The position numbers and the translations under genes were made by a program. A stretch of 64,000 nucleotides of DNA from Numida meleagris (lineage: Eukaryota > Chordata > Aves > Galliformes > Numididae), in the NCBI RefSeq assembly GCF_002078875.1, contig NC_034409.1:12061399-12125398 (forward strand), read 5' to 3'. Below, in pieces: positions 39,258 through 55,494 of this stretch. The notes beneath the pieces are model-generated. The model made no database searches, was not told where the DNA came from, and saw nothing but the letters and a program-made list of their open reading frames with translations. Positions within the stretch are counted from its first letter, which is position 1; each line of letters begins with the position of its first letter.

Positions 39258-39398
39258 TCTGCCTGGAGATATTCAAGACCCATCTGGACACTTTCCTGTG
39301 CGACCTACTGTAGGGAATATGCTTTAGCAGGGGGTTGGGCTAGGTGATTTCCAGAGGTCCTTTCCAACACCTACAATTCTTTTTTCTGTGATTCTGTG
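39258..39398 (+). repeat. CR1 LINE 3' end, plus strand
   Basis: The phrases GGAGATATTCAAGACCCATC, CCTACTGTAGGGAATATGCT and GGTCCTTTCCAACACCTACA lead to a terminal TTCTGTGATTCTGTG, the 8-bp repeat end of CR1. The wording is that of a subfamily other than the copies at 2178 and 46518. Confidence 0.92.
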
Positions 39399-41183
39399 TA
39401 GGGATAGAGAGGGGTATGTGTTAAAGTTGAGGGTCTGAGACACTCCGGTCTCCTGCCGCAGAAAATGGAGCAAACTGGTGAGACACCTGCAGTTATCCTG
39501 GGGCCCCAAGAGTGCCACGTTGGGGAGCACTGTGTGTAACTCATTAAAATTTAAGCATTTCTGTAGATGAACAGAGATTTAATCTTGTGTTTTATAACAG
39601 AAGCTTAGTGGGAGACTTTAAAAATGACTGATTTGGGCATAACTGAAAAATGAAGTACAAACACCTCGGGCACATTGCATTCAAGGTGGCTGTATAGAGC
39701 AGAGAGCACTGGGGCTGCCTTCCCCTGATGGCTGACGGCTGATGTCCATGTATTACCCAGCCTGAGACCACCTCCTCACACAGACCTCTCCCAGGCTGGT
39801 AACAGACTCTCGCCAGCCTGGAATACAATTTGATTAGGAGAACACAGATTACAAGGTCATTTCTTCCCAGGCAGAAGCAAAATGTAATTTTTCTGATGAA
39901 TATCTTTTGCAGAGTTAACAACCAAGTAGCTGTTTGAACTTTTTCTCCTTTATCTTTGTTTTCCTACGCTTAATGGTCATCAGTTGCATTTATTTATGGC
40001 CAAGCCAGCTCTTGGTCATTCTGCAGGGTAAGATAATTTCCTTTCTCTTGCAGCCATACTGACACAAACAGCATTCAGTTTTCTGAAACATGACAGCCAG
40101 AAAATGAGATCTCTCTTGTCACCAACTATGGCATTTAGTTGCAGATTTGGTTCAATAACTCTTGGAGATTTTCAATTCTAACACAGGAGTACAATAATTG
40201 TTTGTTTTTCTTCCTGCTTATTCTCTCTAATCACTTTATTCCATAGTTGCACAAGGACTACTAAAGGACACACCTGACTGAGAAAACAGCAGCCTGGCCT
40301 TGGATGATGTTTATTTTATTAATACATACACACTGAAGGTCTATTTTGTGAGTTTTCTTCCTAGGATGCGTGTGTGCATGCATAAGCTCTGTGCATTCAG
40401 CAGAGCCACTCATCGTTGTGAAGACATATTACTTACAATTATCTGAAAAGTTCTGTATTAAAACTCAATATGTAATGATCTGTGTAAACAACTTAGATCT
40501 GCAAAGAATATTACTCTTTTTTTTTTCATCCTTACTGTTTCTAATTGGTAAAATGTTTATACTAAAAAGTGTTTAATCCCACAAGGTTGAACTTGTTCCT
40601 TGTTTTTTCTACCATAAAACAACAATAAAGGACGCCACTATTCCTTCTGCCCTTTCCAACTCATCACACAAGAGCATTTCCAAACCTTTAAATGAGCACT
40701 GCTTCTGTGACAACACCCACAGAAAAACTCTGATTATTTGTCATTGTATAACTGCTCTGTTCCATAAATGCCTTGTGAGCATACTAATCAACTTGTAAGA
40801 AGAACATTATGCAGCTAATCCTAATTACTCTATGTTAGCTGGTTGTTTAAATTATTTTAATCCAAACACAAATAATTTTATATTGGATTAGACGGTCACA
40901 TTTTCCTCTTGATGACAGATCCACCAGCAGACAAGGGAATGGTTCTTGCTAACATTTAGCCATCCAGATAGCCACTGTTTTTACTTCCCTCTCCCTTCTG
41001 TTAGACAGCTTAACACTGAGTATTCATGCTTGCTTTATCTGATTGCCCTTGAATTCTCTGCATAATCGTGCAGATTCCTGTCTCTCTGCATCTATTATAG
41101 CTCCCAGCTTAATACTCGCAGTAGTCTGGGCCACAGACAGCCAAGTGTATTCATGTTGCATTAGCAAATGTACTGTAAACTGA

Positions 41184-41486
<303 letters not shown>

Positions 41487-41770
41487 TAAATCATGGTTTT
41501 CAGCTTTGTTTTTCCAGGTTTGCCCCAAGTTAAAAAAGAAAAAAGTAATTAAAACGTGACACCTGCTAATTAATTGCTGCACTGTTTGTCTACGGTGTAT
41601 TGAGCAAACCCAAAGGTTGTTCTCACCTCTGAGCACTGCTTCACGCACACATTTGGATGTCAGACTATAGCAAAATTCACCCACAAAGTAGATTTTTTTC
41701 TGTTCTTTTATCCCAAAGAGACACTCAACAGGTAACCACCAGGGATATGTGAACAAATAATTTGCATGCA

Positions 41771-41811
41771 GGTGTATTTATTTATTTATTCATTTGTGTA
41801 TTTATTTTTAG
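41771..41811. repeat. TTTA simple repeat
   Basis: Several TATT/TTTA units in a row, TATTTATTTATTTATTCATT followed by TGTGTATTTATTTTTA, about 290 bp into the PDZ5 intron. Confidence 0.75.
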
Positions 41812-43030
41812 TCAAGATGAAGTTCAGGAAATTGAAATAAAAGCTGAGATCATGACTGCACCTGTCCAGTTAGGGCACTGCAGAAGAAACTGGAACTTGG
41901 GAAAACTTGTCAGATAAAGGTGCAGGGAGAGGTTGTTTTTTTTATTGGCTGGACCATAAACAACATAGAAGTTACCACTGAGTACAGGGGCTGATAAGTA
42001 CAGTGGCAGAATCAAATCAGAAGGATTATACCTCACTTTCCATCTGGAAAACTTAAGTTTACTGGGCTTCAACTTTGTTGCTTTGATACAGGATTCTGGT
42101 GCCATTTGAGATGCACCAGGTACATCAAGGGACAGCACAGGCAGATGGGACAGAGCACCTACAGCCGTATCTAGCGGTAGCTACAGGCACAGAAGCACCC
42201 TTGAGTGTTTCAAATAGCACTGGAAACCTACAGTTTAACTGGATGAGAGGAGTCCCTTGGGGGGAGGGGGGGCAGAAAAAGCTTTATTTTGAGAGAGATG
42301 CACATGTCCCACCAAATCCATCTGAAACTTTGAGTGCTGGCCACTTCTGAAAAATCAAGGTAAGTGAGGATGTTTGTCATTGTGCATGTTACAGCCTAAT
42401 GCAATCCTTTCCCTGCATTCCAAACATGTTTGGAAGAATCTGTTCTTTAGCCCAAACTGATTTCTGAGGAAATAAAATAACGTTAGGGCCACACTGCAGT
42501 TTTCTACCTCCAGAAGAGAGAATCATACAAGACAGCATACAAGATATGGAAAGCCATATCTTATAACAGCAAATGATCTCAGAAAACTTCTTCGCAGTAT
42601 TTCATGACCATGCAGTTATTCTAAGAGTTCCTTTTCATATTACCTCAGCTGAATTTCAAAATTCCATGATTGCTAGAACAAACATTGTAACAAAACCATG
42701 GATAATTAGCCACTTGGGACTCTGAGTTTTAACTTTATTGAATATGATAGCCAATTGGAAGTTCTTTGCAGAAGACCAGGTAGAAAAAAAACCCGTAAAG
42801 GGCTCTGTGATACATACATATTAATCTGTTAAGCTAGTCATGAATTTTTCAGGAAATTATTCCACAGATAAGATATGTGGTTGGGGGAGATGGAAAGAGA
42901 GGAAGAGAAAATGCCCAACGAAGCAAAAGTTCTGTGACTAGAATACTCTAAGGAGCACAACAGATCCAGGATCAAGATCCCACTTTTCCTCCTGTCCTCC
43001 ATCATATCGTGGTATGCCTTTCTTTCTCCC

Positions 43031-43288
43031 TGTATGGGAACTGCTGAGTCATGGCCTGAACCACTGATTGAGCACCTGGAGGAAAGACCCAGTCAGCCCT
43101 GGGAGCACAGGTGAGGCCAATTCACACAGGTGTCACACCTTGGTGGAAGCCTTTCCCTGCAAGCCTAGAATCTTCTGATACGGGTGAGTGATCTATTTCC
43201 CTTCCCTTGTTGCACCTTGCTATCATGCTGGTCCTTCCACCTCTTTTGTAATGCCTTTCCCATTGTGTTGGTCCTTCTGATTGCTCCA
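43031..43288. mobile_element. Solo-LTR-like insertion, copy A (258 bp)
   Basis: The sequence starts TGTATGGGAACTGCTGAGTC and ends CCTTCTGATTGCTCCA, giving the TG...CA termini of an LTR. It is flanked by a perfect 5-bp duplication, CTCCC, at 43026-43030 and 43289-43293. Its reverse complement matches 44354-44654 along almost the full length, with one stretch of roughly 40-50 bp missing here. The shared boundaries of two independent insertions define the element. I cannot name the family. An endogenous retrovirus or other LTR retrotransposon is the simplest origin, with no internal or coding region left. Confidence 0.75.
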
Positions 43289-44353
43289 CTCCCCAGGCAA
43301 GTAGCTGCTGCTGCTGAGCGGTAGCTGAGCTCCTCCAGTAGTAACTGAACATGGCAGTTGGCTGTGCAAGTGACAAATAAATTTGTTCAAATAATAACTG
43401 CATTGGATTTCAGTGATCCCAAGAAGCTCTCAAATCCAAAGTTGAAAAGAACAGCAATTAACCTAAAAATGACATTTACTGTAGGCAATGGCAGAACAGA
43501 AAATACTATTTCTAGGTGATTTCTGTACCAAAAGTTTAACAGGAAAAAAAAATGAGCTGAAAATGACAATCTGTCAGCAGTAATAAAAACAGGCTAAAAA
43601 TCTTTGGCCTTTTAAATTCTATGGGAGATTTGTTTCCCTTCGCTAATATTTATTTGGGCAGAGTAATTTGGGCTGTATTACCAGAAGCATAGCCAATAGA
43701 TTGAGGGCTAATGATTATCTTCCTTTACTCAGCACTCATTAGACTCCATCCAGAATATGACATCCAAGTTTTGGGCTCTTTGGTACTGAATAATGTAAAC
43801 TGGAGCAAACTCAGCAGCAGATATTTAGACCTCCTGAGGCCCTTACAGCCTGAATTAACCAAAAATGCTTTGATCAAAATGCACTGCCTGAGGCAGAAGG
43901 CATACTAATACAGCTGGAGGGTAATATCCAAAATATATACCAATATCAGAATATGGCTCTTTATTATATCATGTCTTGTACCTTGCTTCTCACATTAGTG
44001 TTTTAATTTGGTCAAATGTTGTGCTATAGTTACAGCATATCTTGTTTCAGAGCCACTTACTGCCAGCTTGTGTATTCCCATGTAGCATAGAACATTGCTA
44101 TGCAGACATACCCTAAACATACACATTTAAATTTTCATGTAGCAACTGTGAGGCAACTCTGAAAGAATCAAAATGGGCAAAAAAGATCAGAAAAATAATG
44201 TTGTATTGTGCTAAATACTGATAGGAACAGCACAGCCTTCAAAGTCATCTCATTGGGAGCATCTTCAGGTCAAAGAGAAGAAGGATTCATTTGAGTGAGT
44301 TATATTAGCAAAAGAAGATAAAGTGCATAAGTAAAGAACTGTATTAGAGTGGT

Positions 44354-44654
44354 TGTAGCGATCAGAAGGACCAATGCAATGGAAAAGGTGTTACAAAAGA
44401 GGTGGAAGGACCAGCACGATAGCAAGGTGCAACAAAAGAAGGAAAATAGATTGCTCACCCAGATTAGAAGGTTTTGGGTTTGCAGGGAAAAGCTCCCACC
44501 AAGGAGGGATTTCCAGAAAGAGATCCTTCCTCAGTGGCAGTCAGCCCTCCGGTAACACAGTGAATTGCCTTCACCTGTGCTCCCAGGGCTGACTGGGTCT
44601 TTTCTCCAGGTGCTCAATCAGTGGTTCAGGCCATGACTCAGCAGTTCCCATACA
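44354..44654. mobile_element. Solo-LTR-like insertion, copy B (301 bp), inverted relative to copy A
   Basis: It starts TGTAGCGATCAGAAGGACCA and ends AGCAGTTCCCATACA. The flanking 5-bp duplication GTGGT occurs at 44349-44353 and 44655-44659. It is the longer copy and carries a segment near 44498-44555 that copy A lacks. The short open frames read across it (44349-44592) are in repeat sequence and need not be coding. True LTR orientation is uncertain because TG...CA reads the same on both strands and no clear polyadenylation signal was seen. Confidence 0.75.
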
Positions 44655-46517
44655 GTGGTGCATCCAGGAGCAAGTCATTTTACCTAGTACAGAGCCCAGA
44701 AGATCTCACAGTGTTAAGAAATCTAAACAAATGAATAAAGAAATAAATTCATCTGGCCAGGTTCATGGCCTGTTCCTAGAGAAAAGATTAACTTCCACTA
44801 TCCTCAGAACAGTTTATCATGCTTTCCCTTAGATTCTGTTCCAAGATTAAAGGGTGCCTTGGCTCTCATTCCTTCTCCAGATGGGCCACCTAAATTTGAC
44901 ATTACTCCTTGCTTTCTATTGCTAGGCAGGCTATATGGTTTGTCGAAATTTTGTTAGCTCCAGTGGTTTCTGTGAAATATTCAGGGTCATATGCCCAGCT
45001 GAATGGCTGGAAGCTATAAAGCTTAGTTTTTCACTTTTAGTTTGACGTGGATCCCAGCAACTTTGGCCTCAGAGGCTCCATGAGCATCTTCCCAGGCTTT
45101 GTGGTTCTGATGGAGGCCTCAGTGACTCGAGTTAAATAATGATAGCCTATAACTGAAGTCCCACCTTGAGGAATACTTTCATGCTTCTCCTAGGAAAAAT
45201 ATTACCAACACATGTGGTTCTGCTAGGCAGAGCTCCCTCAAGTCCCTGCCATCCTGCCACAGGCACTGTGGGAGGCTTTGGAGGTACAATGGTGTCTGGG
45301 GTGGTACTGCCTCACACGGCAACATAGAATGTCACATTATAACTGAAGTCTCTGAAATTTCAATAATTTAACTGTTGCATGACATTTACAAGAATACATA
45401 GTAGTGTGTGTCATCCGTGGTTTAAACTCTATCTTTTTGGAGCGTTTTGGGTTATCATGATAAGTTCTCTATCTGTATCCTTATAGAAAAGCACTTGCAG
45501 TCTCATGTAAAATGCCGAAAGGAAAACTCTCAGTGAATTTGTCCTTGAGCTTTATGGAACATGTTTGTTCCTACAAGTTTCACATTGTCCCGTTACTTCG
45601 TTTTTGATGCAGGTTCTAGGGAGAGAACTTGCGATCCCCTGTAAATCTCTGACCACCCTAATTTCTTTAGAAAAGAATCATGTACTGTAAGCAGATGTCA
45701 TTAACTGGAAACTGCCAGTGAAGACTGGCAATATTTCCAGGTATTTTACCCTAGACGTTACTGGCAATTAGCACAATTACAAGGTGAAAACAAATTGAAA
45801 TTTCAGAAGTAACCAGTAAACAAATAATTTAAAAAAAAGTCTGTACATACATTTTATGCTCTTACTCTGGTTTAACAAAACAGAAAATACAGATTTTAAT
45901 TTGCCTTTATACTGCTTATGCCAGTGACTGCTGGATTTTGAAAACATGATAAAGCAAAACCTAATGAAAGAAGGTTGTCTCATTTCTCAGAACATGCTGT
46001 TTTAACTAAAAAGCCAAGATAAGCCTCTACTGACTACAGAAAACAGAGTTCTGAAATAAGTCCCATTCAGCCCGAGTTCCTTTGAGCTCCTTGCAGTTTA
46101 GAGATAAAAAATGGTTTCTTGATTAATGATAACTGTGTGATCTGAGACAGTTATTTGTCCTGCAATTTCACCCATGCTTCTTCCTGAGTAAGAAGGTGCC
46201 TGAGGACACCATTTTCCCTGGCCAACCTGCAAATTCAAAAGAAAACAGCTTTGGAAATAGGATAGAGCTTGGAGCTCTTTGGAACAGAGCAGTGAGAAAA
46301 CACAAGCAACGTGTCTTCTGTGGGACGTTCTTGGGACTCATGGATGAAGGTCAGGTTTCTCATTTCTGCTTGGCTTTGATATTCAGGTTTCAGTTGTTCT
46401 TCTGCCTCTTCAGCTTCAAAAAGGCACCTTCTATGTTTTTTTATATTGATATTATAGTTTGGAGCTGAAAGACATCTTTTCACATATTATTTTTTTCAAA
46501 ACAATAGATACAATGTA

Positions 46518-46768
46518 GAACACAAGGGAATGACACAAAGATGCACCAGGAGAGGTTCAGACTTCATATTAGGAAAAAATTATTTACCATGAGGGTGGTC
46601 AAACAGGCTTCCTAGAGAGGTGGTTGATGCCCCATGCCCATCAGTGCTCAGGAGGCATTTGGATAATGCCCTCATTAATGAGCTTTAACTTCTACTGGGC
46701 CCTGAAGTGGCCAAACGGTGGGACTCGATGATCTTTGGAGGGCCTTTCCAATTGAACTAATTCTAATT
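46518..46768 (+). repeat. CR1 LINE 3' region, plus strand
   Basis: Typical CR1 phrases occur in order: AGGTTCAGACTTCATATTAG, CTTCCTAGAGAGGTGGTTGA, GGAGGCATTTGGATAATGCC and GGTGGGACTCGATGATCTTT. The terminal repeat is eroded (ATTGAACTAATTCTAATT). It is of the same subfamily as the older copy near 2178. Confidence 0.88.
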
Positions 46769-48614
46769 ATAGTTGTAATTAGTAACAATAAAATAACAAG
46801 AGATAAAAGAGATTTTTTTATATCACTGAAGGCACGTTGCTGCATGAATCACTCAATTGACTATCTGATATTTTTGGAAAATAAAGCATGAAGGATCTTA
46901 ACCACATCAGTCCCCACTCTAGATGAATCCTATCCTCCAGTATGTTCATGAATTGGTCATTTGGACCTAGTTGGGCTGCTCATGTGTTTTCTAAGATCAA
47001 ACTGCGTAAGTTTACTTAGCACAGATTTAGAGAGGAAATTAAGGTTTTGCCAGAGTTCATTTTGCTTTGATGACAAGCCTTTTTAGGTACCTAATTTGCA
47101 TATCAATGTTTTGCTGCCCAGTTCTTATTAGGTCTTCAGACTTCTAATCTATGTGCACTCCTTCCCACCCAGCTTCTTAGGCCAGTGACAAAATCATGCT
47201 TTGCAAGTCAGTATGCTGAGTATCAGCACACAAAGGGAAGTTTCAGGTCATAGGTTCATTAATCTTATAAACAAAAGGAATTATTGTCATCTGTAGGTTT
47301 GCAGCATGCCACTGGTAGTTGTTTTCTCGTTTGGGTTTTTTTCTCCAAATGAGTGCAACTCAAAAAACAAATTTCAGGAATGTATTTTATCTTGATTCTA
47401 TAATTTGCAATGACAGAAACTCGATGGTATTCAAGCTTCCCAAATTTCAGATTATTCATGAGCAATGAAATTACACATGTTTACATTTAATATATTCTTC
47501 CAATTAAAACTTGATATGTTGGAGCCTGCTGGTTGAATGAAAACTCTTGTACCTTTTGAGAATTGAGGACATAGTAAATATTCATGTGATCAGCTGTATT
47601 ACATTGAAAAGGACAGCTGGCTCAGGAAGGTTCACTTGCTTGGTTTATTATCTATAGCCATTAATATTAAAAAAGATTGTGAGAATTTAACTGCCAGAGA
47701 GTTTAATAGATAGAGGTTCAATTCTTTCCTCCTTAACTGATCGTTTTTGACATTTAGACACTCTGTAGAGGAAAAACACAAAAGTTACTCTTTACAAGAT
47801 ACAGTCTCAGCAGTTATAACTAGAAAGATTGAATAAAGAAAATTCTAGATGAAAAAAGAAAATCATTTTTTGATGTTAACATCCTGTTAGAATCTACGAT
47901 TTCTACCATGAGAGTCTCACAAGTGAGGGGAAATAATTTTTATTTGCAAAAGAGCAAAAAAAAAAAATTGAAATAAACAGTGTTAAAAGAGGTATTCGTA
48001 TTCAACAGCTGCTCTGGCTTTGTGTAAAGGTGACCCAAGCATACAGACCTTCAGGAGTAAACCCTCCTAATTTCTTTTCTATGATATGAAGGCATGGAAA
48101 ATATGATGATTTGGATCATGGAGAGTGAAAGTGGGTAATTTGATGAAATAAAAATATTAATATATATACAAATGTGAATTTGTAATTATCAGCTATTTAA
48201 TGAAAGCAGACCTTTTCCACTTCCTGAATGCAAAGAATTCTTTTCAGTCATTTTTCCTCATAATTACTTAATTTAAGCTCTCTTTTGATTATGAGCTTAG
48301 GGCTGAGCATTGCACAATTAACCATTTTCTGGGAAAGTATCAGCTGGTAGGTGCTAGCGCTGTGTCAGGTTGGATTCCTAACACGAATACTTTAAATATC
48401 TGAGGGAGATTTAGGAAGAGCGGTTGATGGCCTCAGAAATCCTAGAAGCTTAGGTGGTCTCAGGATTGAAATCTCCCTAAAGTCACAATTTTTTTTGTAA
48501 AGTGCACTGCAAAAAAAATAGATCTCATCTGGAGATACACTGTTAGGAACTGTTCCTGCAGCATTGCAGGCCATCTTACCTTCTGTACTCACTCTTAGCT
48601 TGAATGATAGCTTT

Positions 48615-48629
48615 AAAAAAAAAAAAAAA
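48615..48629. repeat. Poly-A run
   Basis: Fifteen A residues after GATAGCTTT; no retroelement body recognised. Confidence 0.85.
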
Positions 48630-49387
48630 CGAAGTGTCTGTATAGCCTACTAATCTTTAATGCTGTTAATATGCTATTAATAATTGGATCAAATTCTCTG
48701 CAGAGTCTAATCCAGGCACATGCTGCCACTGTTCAGATTGTACACATTCAGAGAAAAGTTTATAGTGAAATCTGAATAGAAGTATGAATAAATTTGTAAG
48801 ATCTTTTAAGGTCAAGTGGAGTCATTTATCACCAGTCAAGTGATCTGGGACTTCCTTTAAAAGGTTACATTATTAATTGCTCTGCTTAGATAAAAATAAA
48901 ACCGTGAAGGTGTGATTAAATAAAAGATCTGAAGTGTTAACAAAGCCCTAATGAAATGCCACACTCAGGGTGTGCTTCCTAAGAACAGAACTGCAATGAT
49001 GGACAATGCCAGTGAGATACCTGGGACATACCAGCTCCGCGTTACCCCTGGCTGCACATGGTGGCCCAGGACAAGGCTGCAGCAACAGGGACCCTCCACA
49101 GGCACCTTTCACAAACACAAGTTACTGATTTACTCAGCAATGGAGCCAGCTCTTATGGATTCATCTAATCCCTTCTTGAATCCATTTGTTCTTCTGGAAG
49201 GCCAGAAGATTGCTACTCCATCTCTTGTTTAAGTTCATCAATGATACTGTGCTCACGGACAATTCTTTTGAACAGAGTCTGGTTTTTGCTTCTGACTTCC
49301 ACACTGTCTTTCTCTCAGTCTTTCCCAGTTTAGTGCTTTGTTTTTCAGGATAGGGATATTGGATCCATCAGCAATGATCAGACTTAG

Positions 49388-49516
49388 AAGATCACCAAGT
49401 CCAACCATCAACCCATCTCCACCACGTCCATTAAATCATGTTCCTCAGTGCCGCATCTGCGTGTTTCTTGAACACCTCCAGGGATGGTGACTCCACCACC
49501 TCCTCGGGCAGCCTGC
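49388..49516 (-). repeat. CR1 LINE fragment, minus strand
   Basis: GATCACCAAGTCCAACCATC, then CATCTCCACCACGTCCATTA and CTTGAACACCTCCAGGGATG, make the inverted CR1 3' region. The fragment lacks the terminal repeat and stops at CTCGGGCAGCC. Confidence 0.88.
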
Positions 49517-52500
49517 TCTTTCTAGAAAAGTAGACACACTAATTACAAAATCTTCTATGCAGTAATAGTTCATTTAGGGCCCATCTCTGCTTAATCTTAG
49601 CAATGGGTATTTTTTCTCCATGTGCATAATTGCATTGCATCTTTCTGTGAGATCTTGTCTGTCACTTCACTCAGCCCACTCAGAACTGCCAGTTTTAGAT
49701 GTGACCGTTCTGAACGATAAAAATTCTCCATCATGGAAATTCACAGCTCATGTCTACCTTTGTTCCTTAGCTTTTACCTAATTAATCCCCTATGAGTATC
49801 TCCATCTTATCTGTTCACAGTACGTATTCTGCCACCAAAGACTGTTCAAAACTTAAAAGTTTTCTAACATAGTAGTAGTCAGATTTTTGTAAACAACCTG
49901 TGCATAAGATAACCTGCAGCCCACATGAAGCACACATATGTAAATAAATACTTAAATAAATTCTTCCCTTCCTTATGCAAAGCATGATGGCCATGGTATT
50001 ATGGTTAAGGAGGAGGCTCAGGCAGAGCTCCACTGGAGAGAGCAAGCAGTGACCAGAAGCTAACTTGGATGGTAGTGGGAGAGAAGGAGCCAGGAGGCAA
50101 AGTTCCCCTCATATTATCTAGAAATGCACAGAAACCAGCTTCTGATGAATTGCTGTGGGTTTCAATAGTAATTCACTGCATCTGTCCACGAAGCCATGAT
50201 GTAACATTCCAATGGTCTCCTTGGCAAACTCTGATAGAGACATGAGTCCTGTGAAAGCTTTCCACTCTCTACTGCAGCAAGATCATATGGCAATGCACTG
50301 GACCAATATTGGACCAATATATCCTCAAAAGGGAAGTACTAAATCCTCAAAAAACAAAGTGCTTTATAGACATGAGCACTGTTCTCTTTCATAGTACTGC
50401 AGGACAAACTGATACCAGAACATTTAATTACCTTTATCAGGCAGGCAAAGGCCATTTGGCTTAGAAGGAAGAAATAGGGGGAAAAAAAGTTCCTTCTCTT
50501 TTTCCTCCCTTTCAATTTCCCAGGATTTGAAGCTGAATCAGACTGTCGTGGCCATCCCACCTCCAGCTTTGGTTTTAGCAGAAATCACAAACACACAGAC
50601 ATCTGCTCTATTCACTCATCAGGTGCAAGAAGCCCAACAAAAATTGTGCTGGCAGACTAACAGGATTCCCTGCCCTTCCTTCGCTTGCTACTGAACTTAT
50701 GTCCCTACTTAAGTTATTTACGCTGGCAAAAACATCTTTAGGGTTAGCAATGGCAAGCATGGGAATTTTATCTATGGCATCTCATGCATAACATTTCTCC
50801 TCCTTTCTTCCTACTCAATTTCTTGCTCACTCATATTAGGCATCCTTATTTTCAGATCTCTACTGATGTGTAGTGCAGGCAGAATAATTTCAGACAGCTC
50901 TTGTATTGCATAAAGGCAACAGCAATGGTTCAGTCCTAGCTTAAGTGATTCTTAGAGGTGCTTTAAGAACTGATTTGGTCAAGGGCTTTCTGTGAATGTA
51001 AATTGTTTCACTGTCACGTTACACTTTTACTTAGTTGGGGAATCTAGGCATCACGGGCAAAATAAAACCAAGATTTTTACAAAGTGAGGCCAGTGGTATT
51101 TAGTATATTTAAATGTATAGAATGATCTCAGACACTGTGACATAAACTAGTTGCCTGTTTCCTAAGCAGCAAGATATTTCTGAAGTAAAATAGCTTTAAA
51201 TGTTTTACTAAAGTCGTAATTTAATTTACATTCTTGCCTGAATGATAATAGTAAGAAGCGTGTGATCTGGTTATGGCTTTCACTTCAGAGTACTCACTTA
51301 GATTTCTAGTTCTCAGGAAGTAAATTTTTAACACTGTAAGCAACACTTTCATCCTTATTAGAAGAAAAAGCCACTGAGTGCAAATTGTGACTTTGCATGA
51401 GATGTGCAGTCTGTGTTTGTCATCATCACCTTCAGGAAATACTTATGCAGGGCTGAGAAATTTATTTTGCAGTGATGGAGTATTCTGAAAATATTCCCTG
51501 TTAGTACTTAGTTTGATGATAACATTGACAGCCTAGATATCTCAAAGAAATGTTGATTCATCTTTTGCTTTCTCTTTTCCAAGTTCTCTTTAGATGTTAG
51601 AATTTTTAAGGATGCATTACTTTAAAGGGAAAAAAATGCATTTAAACACCAATTGGAGATGGACAGCGAGGCAGAGCAGCTTTGGGCTAAGTTTGCCAAG
51701 ATTGAAGTGTGAGATTGGCGGGGAATGCTCAGACACTTATGATATTAGTAGAATAAATAGTCAAATGTAATTGTGATAAGCGTAATTATAAATAGTAGAA
51801 AGAAAAATACCATATTCTTTGGGGGGCCTGGATGGAGAGATGGGAAAAGTCAGCTAAAGCATATCCGTTTAGTTAAAAATGAGGGAATAAGGAAGAAACA
51901 CCAGGAGAAGGAGTTACAGTATATTTAGAAAATTTAGTGGGAAATGAGGGAAAAGACAGGACAAGAGAACAGATGGAGCACACAGGGAGATGGAAAACCA
52001 CAAAGAGCAAGAGCAGCAAAGTTGATCTGTGCAGTTTTAAGAATGTGTACGTGTTTGTGTGCTTCTATTTGATGTGGTAAATTTGTCTATACACTCATAA
52101 TTAACTGCAAATTCATGCTGGCATGCATCTAATTAGAAAACTGCACATCTCTATAAATCTTCAGTATGATTTCTGTTTATCAATTAACATGTTTGTGTGG
52201 AGGAGGAGAACAATTTAGTAAACCCTGGGCACTTTCAGGAATAAAATCTGTTTGTATATAAAATAAATTATGTCTGTAGAGCCTCTATTGCAAAATACAG
52301 ACAAAAGGATTCTGTAAACTCAGAGTTGGGAGACAATTTAAGACTACTACTTATTGTGCAAATTTATCCCCTTCAGTGTTTTAATGCCTTCTTCTTCTTC
52401 TGATCTGTTTATTATCTTGTTACGTGCCTGGTTTGTAAACTAGCTGAACCATAAAACTGATGATGGACTTGGTGTGTATATGCCATGTACATCTAGTTTC

Positions 52501-52540
52501 TGATTTTTTAACAAAATCTGTATTGTTTTATTACGAATGA

Positions 52541-55494
<2,954 letters not shown>

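Noticed and set aside
38834..39313. A 159-codon open frame starting with Met in intron 4
   Set aside because: It runs through a GC-rich patch and into a CR1 copy, has no recognisable domain and is in a different frame from the candidate exon. Its length is explained by base composition and the repeat.
50299..50320. Tandem TGGACCAATAT, resembling a double CCAAT box
   Set aside because: It is a simple 11-bp duplication in mid-intron, with no promoter context.
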